From contig NZ_NOXS01000024.1 in NCBI RefSeq assembly GCF_002251735.1, forward strand, positions 473 through 64,472: 64,000 bases of DNA. The letters are read 5' to 3'. This stretch comes from Elstera cyanobacteriorum. GTDB lineage: Bacteria > Pseudomonadota > Alphaproteobacteria > Elsterales > Elsteraceae. Below, one piece after another: positions 8,376-16,650 of the stretch (position 1 is its first letter; every line of letters begins with the position of its first letter). The position numbers were made by a program, and so were the translations under genes. The notes beneath the pieces were generated by a model. It ran no database searches and was not told the origin of the DNA. It saw only the letters and a program-made list of their open reading frames with translations.

Positions 8376-10482
8376 GGCTCAGGCCCCCCTTACCGTCGGG
8401 AATACCGATGGTGACGTTCTGCATCATGCCTTGGTCTTCATGGTCGAGGATGTGGCAGTGCAGAACAAACTCGCCGATATAGCGCTGATAGCGGGTGCGG
8501 ATGACGATGCGGTAGTAATCCTTCGGCGGATTGGTCAATTGGCCCGGATTAAGGTTGGTCTTGACGAAGATCGTATCCTTCCACGCGCCGCTTAGGCCCG
8601 CGAATTGATTGTCGCCATCGGCCTCGGTCACGCCGGGCAGGCTGACGTCCTTACCATTCGGATCATAAACCCCGACGATCTGGAACGGGTTCACATGAAT
8701 ATGGAAGGGGTGGCTGACGCTGTAGGAGCGCAGTTCCCATTGTTGGGTCGCGCCGAGCAACAGATTGCGGTCCGACCGGGTAGGGTCGTAGGGAGCGGCG
8801 CCTTTCGGCACCAGATAATCGGCATAGGGAATGACGTCGAAGCTATTGCCGACCGCGAACTGCGTCGCGTTGGCATCGCCGGTGCCGATGAAGAACACCA
8901 ATTCTTCCAGCTTCTGGCCGGAAGCCTTCACCTCTTCCTCCGTCACGGTCGGGTGCGGGACGAAGCGGGTCAGCTTCGGCGTCGGCTTGCCGTCCTTATC
9001 CTTGGCATTCAGGTCGGCGACGACTTCCTCCACCACGTCGGCGGGCATATGCGCCTTGGCCGATTTGGTGAGTTCTTCCACTAGCACCTTGGTCACATCC
9101 GCCGGGGCGATCTTCTTGCTGCCGCCGACCGAGACGAAGCCAAGGAAATTCACCGGTTCGTCTTGATTGGACACGCTGCCCGCCTTCGGCGTCGCGGGTT
9201 CCATCAAGCAATAAACGCCGCTTTCGGGAAAGACGGTCAGCAGATCGAAACGATAGCCAGGCTGAAGGGTTACATTCGTGCTGGTGAACGTATCCTTCAT
9301 GGTCAGACCATCGGCGGCGGCGACCTGATAGGGCACCTCAAAGCCAGAACAGATCTGCTTCAGGAAGGTCGGCAGGGTCGCCTTGGTGGGCTGCGTCGGT
9401 GCGCCATTCACTGCGTTGAAGTTCGCCCGCACGATCTGCAGGTTGATGGTATCGCGCACCCCGGCGTGGATCGTGCGCCAGCGTTCGACTTGCCCGGCTT
9501 CGAGGCCCAAGAACGTCGGCAGCACGGTGCCGTTGATGCTGGTCCAGCGGCCCGACTGTTGCCAGGTGCCGGGGCCGAACTGATTGTAGCTTTCAATCAC
9601 GCCGGTTTCGCCGGGTTTGCAGCTCCAATCGATCGTGCCGTCTTTATTGTACTTCAGCTTCCCCTCGGTGCCGGTGCAGGCATATTGGATCTGCTGGAAG
9701 ACCAGAGTGCGGTCGGGGAAAGGTTTGGCGTCCGCCCCGGCGGAGACCAGCAGCGTATCGAGATCGCCATTGGTCGCCCCGACGCTGCCCGCCTTGCCCT
9801 GGGGCTTGCGGTCGCCCTTGATGATCAGCGCGCCCGCCATGCCGCTCGACACCTGGAGGGCGGTAGAGCCGTGGCGATGCGGATGGTACCAAAACGTGCC
9901 GGCCGGATGATCGGCGGGAATATTATATTCGTATTGGAACTTCACGCCGGGGTTCAGCGACAGCAGCACATTGTCGCTATTGCCGGTCGGGCTGACCCAT
10001 AGACCGTGGGAATGAAGATTGGTGCCGTTGAAGCAATGGGGGCTGTCGGGCGTGCCGCTGGCGTTATTGCAGCTCGGATCGTCGGGAAGCTGGTTATCCA
10101 GTGAGACACGCACGGTATCACCCGGCGCCGCTTCGATCAGCGGAGCGATGAAGGGGGATTTGCTGTCGGTATCGCCGACATAGCTGCGCAGACGGACCTT
10201 CTGATAGGTATCCGTCGTTGGGTCGTAGATATCGCCTTCGGTATATTTGATGGCAAGGTCATACGCCCGTTCGGTCCCGGTGTGGGGCTTGCCCGTCGGC
10301 AGGGCGTAATTCATCTTCGGGGCGGGCAGCGGCGTCTGCTTCAGCAGCGGCGGATTGAGAAAGCTGCGCTGGGCAGGTTGCTGCGCGTGCGCGCCACCAA
10401 ACCCCAGGGCGATCACCGCCGCGCCCGCCAGAACCGCCGAGACCCGCCAACCGGGGGTCTGCGTGATCAAATTTCGCCGCAT
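8362..10482 (-). CDS. Exported multicopper oxidase (laccase-like)
   Basis: A 706-residue three-cupredoxin oxidase that oxidises phenols or metal ions and reduces O2 to water. All four copper motifs are intact: His157-x-His159 (HSHG), His200-x-His202 (WYHPHRHG), His591/594/596 (HPFHIH) and HCHILDH at 675-681 with Met686 as likely axial type-1 ligand. I start at the ATG at 10482, not the upstream in-frame codon at 10557, because it gives a ribosome site (GGGAAAGG) and an export signal: MRRNLIT (Tat-like twin arginine), a hydrophobic core, and a cut after AHA at residue 33. The tail is His-rich (SHAHH). It is first gene of the oxidase operon. Laccase versus cuprous oxidase cannot be decided from sequence. 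Confidence 0.9.
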   Translation of the reverse strand: MRRNLITQTPGWRVSAVLAGAAVIALGFGGAHAQQPAQRSFLNPPLLKQTPLPAPKMNYALPTGKPHTGTERAYDLAIKYTEGDIYDPTTDTYQKVRLRSYVGDTDSKSPFIAPLIEAAPGDTVRVSLDNQLPDDPSCNNASGTPDSPHCFNGTNLHSHGLWVSPTGNSDNVLLSLNPGVKFQYEYNIPADHPAGTFWYHPHRHGSTALQVSSGMAGALIIKGDRKPQGKAGSVGATNGDLDTLLVSAGADAKPFPDRTLVFQQIQYACTGTEGKLKYNKDGTIDWSCKPGETGVIESYNQFGPGTWQQSGRWTSINGTVLPTFLGLEAGQVERWRTIHAGVRDTINLQIVRANFNAVNGAPTQPTKATLPTFLKQICSGFEVPYQVAAADGLTMKDTFTSTNVTLQPGYRFDLLTVFPESGVYCLMEPATPKAGSVSNQDEPVNFLGFVSVGGSKKIAPADVTKVLVEELTKSAKAHMPADVVEEVVADLNAKDKDGKPTPKLTRFVPHPTVTEEEVKASGQKLEELVFFIGTGDANATQFAVGNSFDVIPYADYLVPKGAAPYDPTRSDRNLLLGATQQWELRSYSVSHPFHIHVNPFQIVGVYDPNGKDVSLPGVTEADGDNQFAGLSGAWKDTIFVKTNLNPGQLTNPPKDYYRIVIRTRYQRYIGEFVLHCHILDHEDQGMMQNVTIGIPDGKGGLSHAHH

Positions 10483-10702
10483 GAGACACCTTTCCCATAT
10501 ATAAATATGCTTATAAGGCGCGATATCCTTTGACGATCGCATCGTATTTAAATACATAATAAGCAGGTTTGCGCAATTTTAAATTTAATCAGTCACAAAG
10601 GTTTAAAATTTTAAAAAAGAAGTCATGCTATAAGCACACGCATAATAATATTGGGTTGGTGCCGATAAAAAGATCAATCCTGACAGGATGAGGAGAAGCA
10701 TC
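10483..10702. promoter_or_regulatory. AT-rich divergent control region of the oxidase operon
   Basis: A 220-base region between the multicopper oxidase (leftward) and the DUF2182 gene (rightward), far richer in A+T than its surroundings. It contains a perfect 14-base palindrome TTTAAAATTTTAAA at 10602-10615 and related elements ATGCTTATAAG (near 10508) and ATGCTATAAGC (near 10626). I cannot fix -35/-10 boxes with confidence. Promoters for both directions must lie here. A copper-responsive site is plausible but I recognise no known operator. Confidence 0.5.
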
Positions 10703-11353
10703 ATGACGTTGCGTCCGTCGGCGCTGCAAATTCTTCTCCTGATGGTGGCCGCGGCGGGTTGGGGGGTGCTCTGGCATAGGGGGGGGCATCTCGCGCTGCC
10801 TGGGCAATGCGGGATTAGCTTTCATCATTGGCTAGATTGGGGATGGGACGCGCTGGCCCTGCTGATGCTGCTGAACCCGCCCGGGCCAATGCTGATGATG
10901 TGGGGGATCATGGTTGCGGCGATGATGGCGCCGCTGCTGGCCGCCCCGCTTAGCGCCGGGCGGTGGCGCGACGGTTTGGCGTTTGTGGGGATCTATTTCA
11001 CGCTCTGGCTGATCGTGGGTGTGGGGGTGATGGTCTTTGCCCTCGCCCTATCGCTGCTGCCGGGCGCGCCGCTAGCCTATGGGTTGTTGATCGCCGGGCT
11101 GTGGCAGATAACCGCCTTGAAACAGCGCAGCCTGCGCCGCTGCCATGCCCACGGGCGGGACGGTGCCGTGGGCTTCACCCTCGCCTGCATCGGCGCCTGC
11201 TGGCCCTGGATGCTGCTGCCCCTGCTGGTGCCCGACAGGATGCATTTTATCGCCATGTTTGCGGCCACACTGTTGATGGCGGCGGAACGCAGTTTAGGGA
11301 GGGTGCGTTCTCTGAAAATTGGCTCGGTGAACAATAGAAAATTTTATTTTTAA
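10703..11353 (+). CDS. DUF2182 integral membrane protein
   Basis: A 216-residue protein with about five or six hydrophobic segments. The DUF2182 hallmarks are WGIMVAAMMAP in the second segment, GLWQITALKQRSLRRCH in the middle, and a Cys-containing GACWPWMLLPLL helix followed by MHFIAM near the end. Members of this family are often annotated as metal-binding or copper chaperone-like; function is not proven. The ATG at 10703 has AGGAG eight bases upstream, better than the in-frame ATG at 10688. Divergence from a copper-oxidase operon fits a role in copper supply. The last 15 codons are unusually AT-rich and run straight into a low-GC spacer. Confidence 0.75.
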   Translation: MTLRPSALQILLLMVAAAGWGVLWHRGGHLALPGQCGISFHHWLDWGWDALALLMLLNPPGPMLMMWGIMVAAMMAPLLAAPLSAGRWRDGLAFVGIYFTLWLIVGVGVMVFALALSLLPGAPLAYGLLIAGLWQITALKQRSLRRCHAHGRDGAVGFTLACIGACWPWMLLPLLVPDRMHFIAMFAATLLMAAERSLGRVRSLKIGSVNNRKFYF

Positions 11354-11643
11354 ATAAGATTGTAGCGGAGTCATTTATGGGGTCCGCACGGCGGCGCCAT
11401 TCCAAAAGGCCACGTCTTAAGGCTGGCGAGAATAATATGTCGCGTGTTCGGGGGGAGCCTTCCCCATGTGCCGTTCGCGATACCAACCGGCTGCGTTGCG
11501 TCTCCCGGCTGGCTGGGTAAGACTTGGCGACACGCTGCACAGGTGGACCTAGTGGCCCTTCTCGTGTCCTTGCGCGCTTTCATCGGCCCAGAGACAGGCG
11601 TAGCGGATAACCGATCCCCGTTCGAGTCCGACAGGAATCTAGT
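11354..11643. other. Non-coding spacer right of DUF2182 gene
   Basis: I find no credible gene, RNA or terminator here. Open frames on both strands lack start signals and family resemblance. The sequence may be decayed DNA continuous with the antitoxin-like fragment to its right. Confidence 0.4.
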
Positions 11644-11778
11644 GGGGCTACCGGCGGCCAACAGCTCAATATCGGCGAGGAAATGCTTCGGCGTATCAGC
11701 CGCCATGAAAGCTTGCTGGTCGAGCAGCTTTAGTCGCTTGTATTCCTCGACAGAAAGAAAACCGTTTATGGCTTCCAA
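11644..11778 (-). pseudogene. Fragment resembling the C-terminus of a Phd/YefM-family antitoxin
   Basis: The minus-strand frame encodes about 45 residues (GFLSVEEYKRLKLLD, then FMAADTPKHFLADIELL). These resemble the end of Phd/YefM antitoxins, where an LxSxEEYxRLxxLD helix is followed by an acidic toxin-binding tail. The N-terminal DNA-binding half is missing: a TAG lies two codons before the first possible start (TTG). Downstream codons continue without a natural stop and without similarity. No toxin gene is adjacent. I read it as a relic of a toxin-antitoxin pair, based on pattern memory only. Confidence 0.42.
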
Positions 11779-11807
11779 TCCCTAAAACGCTCATTTTTTT
11801 AGTAAAC

Positions 11808-11882
<75 letters not shown>

Positions 11883-11922
11883 AACCGGGCCTTGGGGAAA
11901 CCCCACAGGCGATGCGGGCCGC

Positions 11923-11951
11923 ACACTAGCTTTGGTCAGGGGGCTTGGCAA
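11923..11951 (-). promoter_or_regulatory. Probable promoter of tRNA-Thr
   Basis: On the minus strand TTGCCA (11951-11946) is followed after exactly 17 bases by TAGTGT (11928-11923). This places a transcription start about 34 bases before the tRNA. The -35 is good; the -10 is weak. Confidence 0.5.
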
Positions 11952-12051
11952 GAGCGAAATCTCGGCGACTCCCGTCTAATTGCACTGTCGGTCGCGTGGC
12001 GTTTCGCAGGCTCCGATAACCCCGGTCGGAGGTCGCCGTCCTTGCGAGCCG

Positions 12052-12669
12052 TTAACGCGCGTCGTCTTCCGATAACAGGTTGACGCCGCCGATCCGCCAA
12101 CCGGGGCCGATGGCATCGATCCGCGTTAGTGATAGCGGGTCGATGCAGAACCCCAGGCTGGCGGCCAGCGGCGGCGGCTGACGGCCCTCGGTCAAGGCTA
12201 GCGCCAGGGCGGCGCGGATTGTTCCGGCGTGGGCGACGAGGATGAGATCAAGGCCTGTATGCTCGGTCGTCAAATCCCGGATTGCGGCGGCGGTGCGGGC
12301 GAACTGCGCGGCGTAGCTTTCGCCGCCGGGCGGGGCCTTATAGACCGGATCGTCCCAATAAGCGCGATAGGCGGCCTCTCCGCTGTCCCACAAATCGGCG
12401 TGGCGCTGGCTGGTCCAGGCGCCGAAATCCTGTTCCGTTAGGGCCGGTATCAGGAGGGGGCGAACATGGGTAAGGGCCTTCACCGTTTGCACGGCGCGGC
12501 GGGTGGGGGAGGCGATCCAGAGTGCCCGCGCGGGCAGGCGGCGATGCAGCGTGGCAAGGCGGGCGGCACCCGATACATCGGCCTCGGCGTCGGCATCGGG
12601 AATACGGCCCTCGGTTTGGGCGGCGGTGGGGGCGTGGCGCAGCCACCAGAAGCGGGTTGTGTCGGTCAT
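12052..12669 (-). CDS. cobC: Histidine phosphatase family protein, probable alpha-ribazole phosphatase
   Basis: A 205-residue phosphohistidine phosphatase. The catalytic RHAPT (RHG-type) motif is near residue 11, the second-half GGESYAAQFAR segment carries the acid residue region, and VAHAGTIR supplies the second catalytic His. In the cobalamin pathway CobC removes the 5' phosphate from alpha-ribazole phosphate or adenosylcobalamin phosphate. Start chosen at 12669, where ATGA overlaps the cobS stop; the frame is open 6 codons further but without support. Coupling to cobS and divergence from cobT make the cobalamin role likely, though the family has many other substrates. Confidence 0.85.
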   Translation of the reverse strand: MTDTTRFWWLRHAPTAAQTEGRIPDADAEADVSGAARLATLHRRLPARALWIASPTRRAVQTVKALTHVRPLLIPALTEQDFGAWTSQRHADLWDSGEAAYRAYWDDPVYKAPPGGESYAAQFARTAAAIRDLTTEHTGLDLILVAHAGTIRAALALALTEGRQPPPLAASLGFCIDPLSLTRIDAIGPGWRIGGVNLLSEDDAR

Positions 12670-13433
12670 TGCAGGCTCAAAAGACAAAGAAGGGTGATTT
12701 CAGCAATTTGTTGGCTGCCGCCGAGGGTATCGCCGGTGACGCCTTGGATTTGACGGCGGCACAGGCGGTGCATTGCCCACCAGACAAGGCCGAGGGCAAG
12801 GGCGACCGCCAGCGTAGCGGTTATTCCCTCCAGAAGAAGCGGCAGCAGCAGGCTCGGTACGGCGGCGCGTAGGCTGACCGGCAGCGCATCGGTTGCTGCG
12901 ACGGCGGCGGTCAGCCCGCCCCCCTCCTCTGCGCGGCGGGCGGCGGGCAGGCCGATCCTAAGGGCGGACGGCAGCCAGCGCGACGCGCCTTGAGCGATAG
13001 CGAGCAGCGCCGGGGCGGCGGCAGGCGGTGTGGCGGCAAGCAGCCCGGCGCGGATCAGCAGCGACAGCACTAGCGCGGCGCCGCCATAGGTACCGAGGCG
13101 GCTGTCGCGCATAATCTCCAGCTTGCGGTCACGGGTCAGGCCGCCGCCGAACCCATCGGCCATATCGGCCAGCCCATCTTCGTGCAGGGCGCCGGTTAGG
13201 GCCATTTGCGCCGCCAGCGCCAGCCCGGCGGCGGCAAGCGCGGGCAGGCCAGCGGCCGAAAGCCCCCAAAACAGCCCGCCCGTTACCGCACCGATGGCGG
13301 CGCCGATCACGGGGAAGCAGTCCCCCGCCGCAGCGATCTCGGCGGCTGTCGGGGGTGGATCGAGCCGCACCGGAATCCGGGTGAGGAACAGCACGGCAAG
13401 GGCGAGGCGGCGGGGCAGGGACGGTACTGTCAT
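12666..13433 (-). CDS. cobS: Adenosylcobinamide-GDP ribazoletransferase (cobalamin synthase)
   Basis: A 255-residue polytopic inner-membrane protein. CobS joins adenosylcobinamide-GDP to alpha-ribazole (phosphate), the last assembly step of cobalamin. Family marks are the N-terminal FLTRIPV segment, FPVIGAAIGA, and the DEDGLADMADGFGGG-like acidic motif (seen as HEDGLADMADGFGGG near residue 82). About six hydrophobic segments follow. The ATG at 13433 opens the CobS domain directly; the frame stays open 145 codons upstream through the cobT leader but that part has no CobS similarity. Confidence 0.92.
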   Translation of the reverse strand: MTVPSLPRRLALAVLFLTRIPVRLDPPPTAAEIAAAGDCFPVIGAAIGAVTGGLFWGLSAAGLPALAAAGLALAAQMALTGALHEDGLADMADGFGGGLTRDRKLEIMRDSRLGTYGGAALVLSLLIRAGLLAATPPAAAPALLAIAQGASRWLPSALRIGLPAARRAEEGGGLTAAVAATDALPVSLRAAVPSLLLPLLLEGITATLAVALALGLVWWAMHRLCRRQIQGVTGDTLGGSQQIAEITLLCLLSLQ

Positions 13434-13599
13434 GGTGACAAAACAAGTGGCGGACAATCGGGCACATGGCAATCGCTTCCGTTTCCGCCCAAGGTGCCGC
13501 CGCCTTTGGCTTTTTCGGTGCGTTGCGCGCTTGTGGTTGTGCGCTAGCCCGGCTATAGGGGCAAGGCCCGCAGTCGAGATTTGGGAAAGGTCCCTTCGC

Positions 13600-14682
13600 A
13601 TGAGTTCCACCCCGTCGTCCGGTCGTCCCGCCAACGATACGCCCGCCCCCGATGCGCCGGTGACGCTGCAGGAACTGCGCGATTTGTTCGGCAAGCTGCC
13701 GGGGCCCGATCTGGGCGCGGCGAGCGCGGTGGCGACGCGCGAGGCGCAATTGACCAAACCGGCGGGCTCGCTTGGGCGGCTTGAAGACCTCAGCCAGTGG
13801 ATGGCGGCGTGGCAGGGGCGCGCGACGCCGAAGCTGACCCGGCCGCGCGTTGCGGTTTTCGTCGCCAACCACGGGATCGCCGATCGCGGCGTTTCGGCCT
13901 ATCCGGCCAGCGTGACCAAGCAGATGGTTGAAAATTTCATCCAGGGTGGCGCGGCGATCAACCAGCTTTGCACGCTGATCGACGCCGATCTGCGGGTGTA
14001 CGAGCTTGATCTCGATGCCCCCACGCAGGATTTCGTCGATGCGCCCGCGATGGACGAGGCGGACTGTGCCCGGGCGATGGCCTACGGCATGATGGCCGTG
14101 GAGCAGGGCATCGACGTGCTCTGCCTCGGCGAAATGGGCATCGGTAATACCACGGTGGCGGCGGCGCTCTGTCATGGGCTGTACGGCGGCACGGCAGAAG
14201 ACTGGACCGGGCCGGGAACCGGTGTGGCGGGCGATGCGCTGGCGATGAAGCGGCAGGTTGTGCAGGCGGGCGTCGCCCGGCACCGCGACCGGCTGACGGC
14301 GGCGGGCGTGGCGGATGATCCGATGCAATGGCTGGCCGCCGTCGGCGGGCTTGAGATTGCGGCGATCTGCGGTGCCATTCTGGCGGCGCGCATGGGCCGG
14401 ACCCCCGTTCTACTTGACGGCTATGTGGTAACGGCGGCAGCGGCAGTGCTGCATAAGATCGACCCGCGCGCGCTCGATCATTGTCAGGTCGCCCATCTGT
14501 CCGCCGAACCCGCGCACCGGCTGCTGTGCGAGAAGATCGGCAAGAAACCGATTCTCGACCTCGGCATGCGGCTGGGCGAGGGCAGCGGCGCGGCCTTGGC
14601 GGTCACGGTTCTGAAGGCAGCGGTCGAGTGCCATACCGGTATGGCGACCTTCGAGCAGGCGGGCGTTTCCGGCCCAGTATAA
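13600..14682 (+). CDS. cobT: Nicotinate-nucleotide--dimethylbenzimidazole phosphoribosyltransferase
   Basis: A 360-residue cytoplasmic enzyme making alpha-ribazole phosphate from nicotinate mononucleotide and dimethylbenzimidazole, the substrate of CobS and CobC encoded divergently. Family segments: LTKPAGSLGRLE near residue 48, VFVANHGI(AD), GEMGIGNTTVAAAL, and the catalytic Glu in LGMRLGEGSGAALA near the C-terminus. The start at 13600 follows GGGAAAGG; the first 25 residues are a Pro/Ala-rich linker. The 166-base divergent gap shows no cobalamin riboswitch B12 box that I can find. Confidence 0.93.
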   Translation: MSSTPSSGRPANDTPAPDAPVTLQELRDLFGKLPGPDLGAASAVATREAQLTKPAGSLGRLEDLSQWMAAWQGRATPKLTRPRVAVFVANHGIADRGVSAYPASVTKQMVENFIQGGAAINQLCTLIDADLRVYELDLDAPTQDFVDAPAMDEADCARAMAYGMMAVEQGIDVLCLGEMGIGNTTVAAALCHGLYGGTAEDWTGPGTGVAGDALAMKRQVVQAGVARHRDRLTAAGVADDPMQWLAAVGGLEIAAICGAILAARMGRTPVLLDGYVVTAAAAVLHKIDPRALDHCQVAHLSAEPAHRLLCEKIGKKPILDLGMRLGEGSGAALAVTVLKAAVECHTGMATFEQAGVSGPV

Positions 14683-14705
14683 AAAGCAGAAAATTTATCT
14701 GCGTC

Positions 14706-14711
14706 TGTCGA
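14706..14711 (+). promoter_or_regulatory. Candidate ECF42-type -35 element (TGTCGA)
   Basis: An exact TGTCGA lies 96 bases upstream of the DGPF gene. The published ECF42 target consensus has TGTCGA at -35 and a CGA/TC-type -10. I cannot place the -10 confidently at normal spacing. The match, in front of a DGPF-ECF42 pair, suggests autoregulation; this is inference. Confidence 0.4.
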
Positions 14712-14806
14712 AATCGGGCAGGCTCGCGGCTCATGGGGGTGAGGGGAGCGTTCCTCTCCACCCCGACCGACGATTGGGGTGATCGATACCAACGGGAGAC
14801 GATCCG

Positions 14807-15175
14807 ATGCAGTATATGATCATTTTCAGCGAAACCGACGCCCAGTTCGCCCAGCGCACCGATCCTGTCCAAAGCGGCAGCTATTGGGGGGCGTGGGGGG
14901 CCTATGTTGGCGCCCTGCAAGCCTCTGGCATCGTTGTCGGCGGGCATGGCTTGCAGCCGCCCCATACGGCGACGACCGTGCGGGTGCGCGACGGGAAGCG
15001 CCAGGTGCAGGACGGGCCGTTCGCCGACTCGAAGGAACAGTTGGCGGGCTATTTTGTCGTCGATGTTCCCGATCTCGATGTGGCGTTGGAATGGGCGGCG
15101 CGCGCCCCGTCCGCCAGCTATGCCTCGGTCGAAGTGCGGCCGGTTCTACCGCCGATGCCCGCCCCCGGCGCGTAA
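14807..15175 (+). CDS. YCII/DGPF-domain protein
   Basis: A 122-residue ferredoxin-like-fold protein. It opens with MQYMIIF and carries the eponymous DGPF motif (QDGPFADSKEQLAGYF, about residues 70-85). Biochemical function is unknown; DGPF proteins are the constant genomic partners and targets of ECF42 sigma factors. A ribosome site (GGGAG) precedes the ATG, and the ECF gene begins 11 bases after the stop, so the two are one transcript. Confidence 0.88.
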   Translation: MQYMIIFSETDAQFAQRTDPVQSGSYWGAWGAYVGALQASGIVVGGHGLQPPHTATTVRVRDGKRQVQDGPFADSKEQLAGYFVVDVPDLDVALEWAARAPSASYASVEVRPVLPPMPAPGA

Positions 15176-15186
15176 GGCGGCCCGAT

Positions 15187-16395
15187 ATGGAGGCGCAGCG
15201 CACGGCGGAAACGGTCGCCCGCGCCTCCTATGGCCGTCTCGTCGCGCTGCTGGCGATCCGCAGTCGTGATATTGCCGCGGCGGAAGATGCGCTAGCCGAA
15301 GCCTTTCGGACTGCGCTGGAGCTTTGGCCGGTTCAGGGGGTGCCGGACCGGCCCGAGGCTTGGCTGCTAACGGCGGCGCGGCGGCATCTTGGGCATAGTT
15401 ACCGGCACTCCCAAGTGCAGGCTGGGGCGGCGGCGACTCTTGACCTCTTAGCGGAAGAACGGGCGGAGGCCACGGAAGCGTTTCCCGATTCGCGGCTGAA
15501 ACTGCTGTTTGTTTGCGCCCATCCGGCCATCGACCCGGCGGTGCATACGCCGCTGATGCTGCAAACCGTGCTGGGGCTGGACGCGGCGCGGATCGGCGCG
15601 GCTTTCCTGGTGCCGCCCGCCACGATGGGCCAGCGCCTTGTGCGTGCCAAAAGCAAAATCCGCGACGCGGGCATCCGCTTTGACGTGCCCGAGGCGCCCG
15701 ACCTGCCCGCGCGGCTCGATGCCGTTCTGGCCGCCGTCTATGCCGCCTATGGCTCGGCCTGGGAAGCACAGCCCGGCACAGCGGTCGGGCTTGCCGAAGA
15801 AGCGCTTTATCTCGCCCGTTTGCTTACCGCGCTTCTGCCAGAGGAGCCGGAGGCGCTGGGCTTGCTGGCCCTAATCCGTTACTGCGATGCGCGCGCGGCG
15901 GCCCGGCGCGATGGGGCGGGGCGCTTTGTCCCGCTGGCAGATCAGGAGACGGCGCTTTGGTCGCGCCCAGCCTTGATCGAGGCGGAGGAGGCTTTGACCC
16001 GCGCCGCCCGGTTGCGACGGTTCGGGCGGTTTCAGACGGAAGCCGCAATCCAATCCTTTCACTGTCAGCGGCGGCTGGGGGCGGCGGTGCCGCTGACGGC
16101 CCTGGTCGCGCTCTATGACGTTTTGATGCAGATGGCCCCCTCGGTCGGCGCGGCGGTGGCGCGGGCGGCGGCGGTTGGGGAGGCCTATGGGCCGGAAGCC
16201 GGATTGGCGCAACTTGCCGCGCTCGACCCGGCAGAGGTTGCCGCCTATCAACCCTTCTGGGCGGCACGCGCCCATCTGTTGCGCTTAGCGGGCGACGGGG
16301 AGGCCGCCCGGGCCGCCTTCGACCAAGCTATTGCCTTTTCTGTCGATCCCTCCGTCCGGGCATATCTGGAAGATCAGCGTTCGGCGTGCGGTTAA
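15187..16395 (+). CDS. ECF42-type RNA polymerase sigma factor with C-terminal extension
   Basis: A 402-residue sigma-70 family protein. Residues about 1-75 are a sigma-2 region (helix with AEDALAEAFRTAL and WLLTAARR), about 105-165 a sigma-4 region (MLQTVLGLDAARIGAAFLVP), and the remaining ~230 residues a TPR-like helical extension typical of ECF42 (LLTALLPEEPEALGLLALIRY; AALYDVL-type helices). These sigma factors have no classical membrane anti-sigma; the C-terminal extension is thought to control activity. The start at 15187 follows the DGPF gene; the frame runs open upstream inside that gene but without homology. Confidence 0.88.
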   Translation: MEAQRTAETVARASYGRLVALLAIRSRDIAAAEDALAEAFRTALELWPVQGVPDRPEAWLLTAARRHLGHSYRHSQVQAGAAATLDLLAEERAEATEAFPDSRLKLLFVCAHPAIDPAVHTPLMLQTVLGLDAARIGAAFLVPPATMGQRLVRAKSKIRDAGIRFDVPEAPDLPARLDAVLAAVYAAYGSAWEAQPGTAVGLAEEALYLARLLTALLPEEPEALGLLALIRYCDARAAARRDGAGRFVPLADQETALWSRPALIEAEEALTRAARLRRFGRFQTEAAIQSFHCQRRLGAAVPLTALVALYDVLMQMAPSVGAAVARAAAVGEAYGPEAGLAQLAALDPAEVAAYQPFWAARAHLLRLAGDGEAARAAFDQAIAFSVDPSVRAYLEDQRSACG

Positions 16396-16650
16396 CATGG
16401 CTGCCCTGCGTTGCTGCGTCGCAGCATGGCTTGACTTTCCCGCGCAGAAAGGTCAGCTTCTCGCCCACATATTGGCAGCGCGTGACCGCTCGCGATTCTG
16501 TCGGCCCTTGCATTAAGGGTGCGACGCTTAGAGCGACCTGCCTCTCTCCTCCCGATAGGGCGACCCGGACACGCGGGGGGCGTCTTGATCCCCGCGCTGC
16601 CTCCTGGCCTCACTGATAGGCCGGGCCGCGCCCGTTTTGACGAGTTTTTA
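16396..16650. other. 255-base leader upstream of the RNA helicase gene
   Basis: No gene found. A small hairpin GCTGC/GCAGC sits at about 16413-16425, followed by a possible -35 (TTGACT at 16431) without a convincing -10 at 17 bases. Long 5' leaders are common for RhlE/CsdA-type helicases, so much of this may be untranslated leader. Confidence 0.4.

Noticed and set aside
11444-11785. 113-codon plus-strand open frame in the spacer before tRNA-Thr
   Set aside because: No start signal or similarity; the antitoxin-like pattern is on the opposite strand.
13434-13599. Cobalamin riboswitch between cobS and cobT
   Set aside because: No B12-box-like sequence or conserved core found in the 166-base gap on either strand.
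13129-14328. 399-codon minus-strand open frame opposite cobT
   Set aside because: Antisense shadow of cobT, rich in His, Arg and Gly, no family similarity.
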